The position numbers and the translations under genes are program-made. From assembly GCA_030706285.1 (NCBI GenBank), contig JAUZOU010000125.1, positions 1 to 8,086 on the forward strand: DNA of 8,086 bases, read 5' to 3'. The DNA comes from Bacteroidota bacterium (lineage in GTDB: Bacteria > Bacteroidota > Bacteroidia > Bacteroidales > UBA1402). Shown one piece after another: positions 6,791-8,086 of this stretch; position 1 is the stretch's first letter, and the number at the start of each line of letters is the position of its first letter. A model generated the notes under the pieces. The model searched no databases, was not told the DNA's origin, and saw only the letters and a list, made by a program, of their open reading frames with translations.

Positions 6791-7969
6791 TTATTCAATC
6801 TTGACTAAGTGGGCTGTTTTCTCGGCAATGGCTCTGGCTTCGTCGATTGTCGACGCAGTGGCTAGAACGACGCCCATGCGACGGCCTGGTTTGCATAACG
6901 GTTTTCCGAAGAGACGGATTTTTGTATCGGGTATCTGTACGGCCTCTGTGATGTCGAACGTTGGATTCCAGTGTTCGTTGGCTGCTTTAATGACATGGGT
7001 AGCACCCGTCTGCACCAGTGTTGTGTTGACTGGCAGGCCTAGGATGGCACGGATATGCAGCTCAAATTCAGACATCACCTGAGTAGCCATGGTGACCATA
7101 CCGGTATCATGGGGGCGGGGAGACACTTCGCTGAAAATAGCCTTGCCGTCCTTGATGAACAATTCAACGCCGAAAATGCCATAACCTCCCAGGGCATCCG
7201 TCACTTTTTTGGCGATGTCGCGCGATTGTTGTTTGGTTGCTTCGGTCATGGTACAGGGTTGCCAGCTTTCGTGGTAATCCCCGTTTATTTGGATGTGTCC
7301 GATTGGCTCGCAGAACTTGGTTCCGAAAGCTGTCCGGACAGTGAGGAGGGTGATTTCGTAATCAAACGTAATGAATTCTTCGACGATCATTTTAGCGCCA
7401 TTGCCACGGGCTGCTTCTTTGCCGTATTTCCAGGCTTTTTCGATGTCTTCCTGGTTTTTGATGACACTTTGTCCTTTACCGGAAGAAGACATGATCGGCT
7501 TAGTCACACATGGCAGGCCGATTTCACGGACTGCAGACTGAAATTCTTCCAGTGTCTCGGCAAACAGGTACTTGGCAGTCGGCAGTTTTAGTGTTTCAGC
7601 GGCCAACCGGCGGATGCCCTCACGGTCCATGGTCAGGTGGGCGGCATTGGCAGTCGGGATGATGTGTACACCTTCTTTTTCCAGTTCAACCAAGGTATCG
7701 GTATTGATGGCTTCGATTTCCGGAACCACGAGATCGGGTTGTTCCAGTTTGATGACAGCTCTTAACGCGTTACCGTTTTTCATGTCGATGACATGACAGC
7801 GATGAGCTACCTGCATGGCGGGCGCATTTTCGTACGAATCGACGGCAATGGTTTCTATGCCAAGTCGTTGAGCTTCAATAACCATTTCTTTGCATAATTC
7901 TCCGCTTCCTAGAAAAAGCACTTTGGTTGCACTCTGCTGCAGTGGAGTGCCAATTTTATTTTGTGACAT
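6791..7969 (-). CDS. purT: Formate-dependent phosphoribosylglycinamide formyltransferase (GAR transformylase 2)
   Basis: PurT makes formyl-GAR from GAR, formate and ATP in the cytoplasm, replacing the folate-dependent PurN at step three of purine synthesis. The product has 392 residues, the same length as E. coli PurT, and aligns without visible gaps over long stretches. The N-terminal fold has VLFLGSGELCKE (17-28) and VVPEIEAI (81-88, GAR side). The ATP-grasp core has MDREGIRRLAAE (114-125), the loop MSSSGKGQ (160-167) and EEFITFDYEITLLTV (197-211). The magnesium ligands are E269 in FGVELF and E281 in SEVSPRPHDTGMV, followed by D288; these equal E267, E279 and D286 of E. coli at a constant +2. 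The C-terminal block IRLFGKP (351-357) is present. The ATG at 7967-7969 gives the expected N-terminus and lies just below a matching -7 promoter element. There is no Shine-Dalgarno motif. No other purine gene is in the window. Confidence 0.97.
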   Translation of the reverse strand: MSQNKIGTPLQQSATKVLFLGSGELCKEMVIEAQRLGIETIAVDSYENAPAMQVAHRCHVIDMKNGNALRAVIKLEQPDLVVPEIEAINTDTLVELEKEGVHIIPTANAAHLTMDREGIRRLAAETLKLPTAKYLFAETLEEFQSAVREIGLPCVTKPIMSSSGKGQSVIKNQEDIEKAWKYGKEAARGNGAKMIVEEFITFDYEITLLTVRTAFGTKFCEPIGHIQINGDYHESWQPCTMTEATKQQSRDIAKKVTDALGGYGIFGVELFIKDGKAIFSEVSPRPHDTGMVTMATQVMSEFELHIRAILGLPVNTTLVQTGATHVIKAANEHWNPTFDITEAVQIPDTKIRLFGKPLCKPGRRMGVVLATASTIDEARAIAEKTAHLVKIE

Positions 7970-7989
7970 ACCGTTGTTTTTTGGTGCTG

Positions 7990-7997
7990 CAAATGTA
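7990..7997 (-). promoter_or_regulatory. Predicted -7 element of the purT promoter
   Basis: TACATTTG on the minus strand is a full match to TAnnTTTG and lies 20 bases before the purT start codon, implying a leader of about 15 bases. Nineteen bases upstream the sequence is GTC rather than TTG, so the -33 element is poor. A weak -33 element beside an inverted repeat would fit an activated or regulated promoter, though this is only inferred. Confidence 0.5.
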
Positions 7998-7999
7998 CA

Positions 8000-8037
8000 G
8001 TTTTTATGGCTTTTTTGACGGTTTCAGCCATAAAAAC
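8000..8037. repeat. 12-bp perfect inverted repeat upstream of purT, possible operator
   Basis: GTTTTTATGGCT (8000-8011) and AGCCATAAAAAC (8026-8037) are exact inverted copies separated by 14 bases. The centre (about 8018) falls where the -33 element of the purT promoter should be. Neither strand has a T tract right after the second arm, which argues against a simple terminator for a gene beyond the window edge. The repeat is certain; an operator role is inferred from position alone. Confidence 0.6.
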
Positions 8038-8086
8038 GTTTCCCGGTGTCCATTGTGCCGTTCTTATTTTCCTAACAGTTTATAAA

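Noticed and set aside
7055..7591. 178-codon plus-strand reading frame opposite purT
   Set aside because: It is antisense to conserved PurT blocks, including the ATP-grasp core, so its openness is explained by purT codon use.
8038..8086. Possible start or end of another gene at the right edge
   Set aside because: No frame in these 49 bases gives a recognisable protein segment, and nothing else can be judged from so short a stretch.

Overview
The window reads as ordinary chromosomal DNA from a member of the Bacteroidota, most likely order Bacteroidales; I cannot name the genus. The reasons are: a GH97 glycosidase (a family centred on Bacteroidetes), Bacteroidetes-style promoters (TTG, about 19 bases, TAnnTTTG) upstream of the complete genes, A/T-rich leaders without Shine-Dalgarno motifs, and intermediate GC content. 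I see no tRNA, rRNA, CRISPR array, insertion sequence, integrase or phage gene.

Layout. Bases 2-775 (+) hold the C-terminal part of a GH97 alpha-glycosidase that starts outside the window. Converging on it, 891-2963 (-) encodes a full-length three-domain DsbD thiol:disulfide reductase. Upstream of dsbD and on the same strand, 3218-4036 (-) encodes PanB, the first committed enzyme of pantothenate synthesis; a perfect 13-bp hairpin and a separate predicted dsbD promoter suggest the two are transcribed independently. A 183-bp divergent promoter region (4037-4219) separates panB from 4220-6577 (+), a 785-residue CPA2-type cation/proton antiporter with a long CHX/USP-like cytoplasmic tail. Converging on that gene, 6791-7969 (-) encodes PurT, the formate-dependent GAR transformylase, with its terminator just downstream and a promoter plus a 12-bp inverted repeat upstream. 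The last 117 bases hold only that control region.

The genes do not form one pathway. Each appears to be a single-gene unit for a housekeeping function (polysaccharide use, envelope redox, CoA precursor synthesis, ion homeostasis, purine synthesis). The only gaps longer than 100 bp are 776-890, 2964-3217, 4037-4219, 6578-6790 and 7970-8086, and none holds a convincing extra gene. I found no previously undescribed system. The points most worth a second look are the inverted repeat over the purT promoter, the Asp-Asp dyad in a CHX-like antiporter, and the catalytic-residue pattern that places the GH97 fragment in the retaining half of its family.
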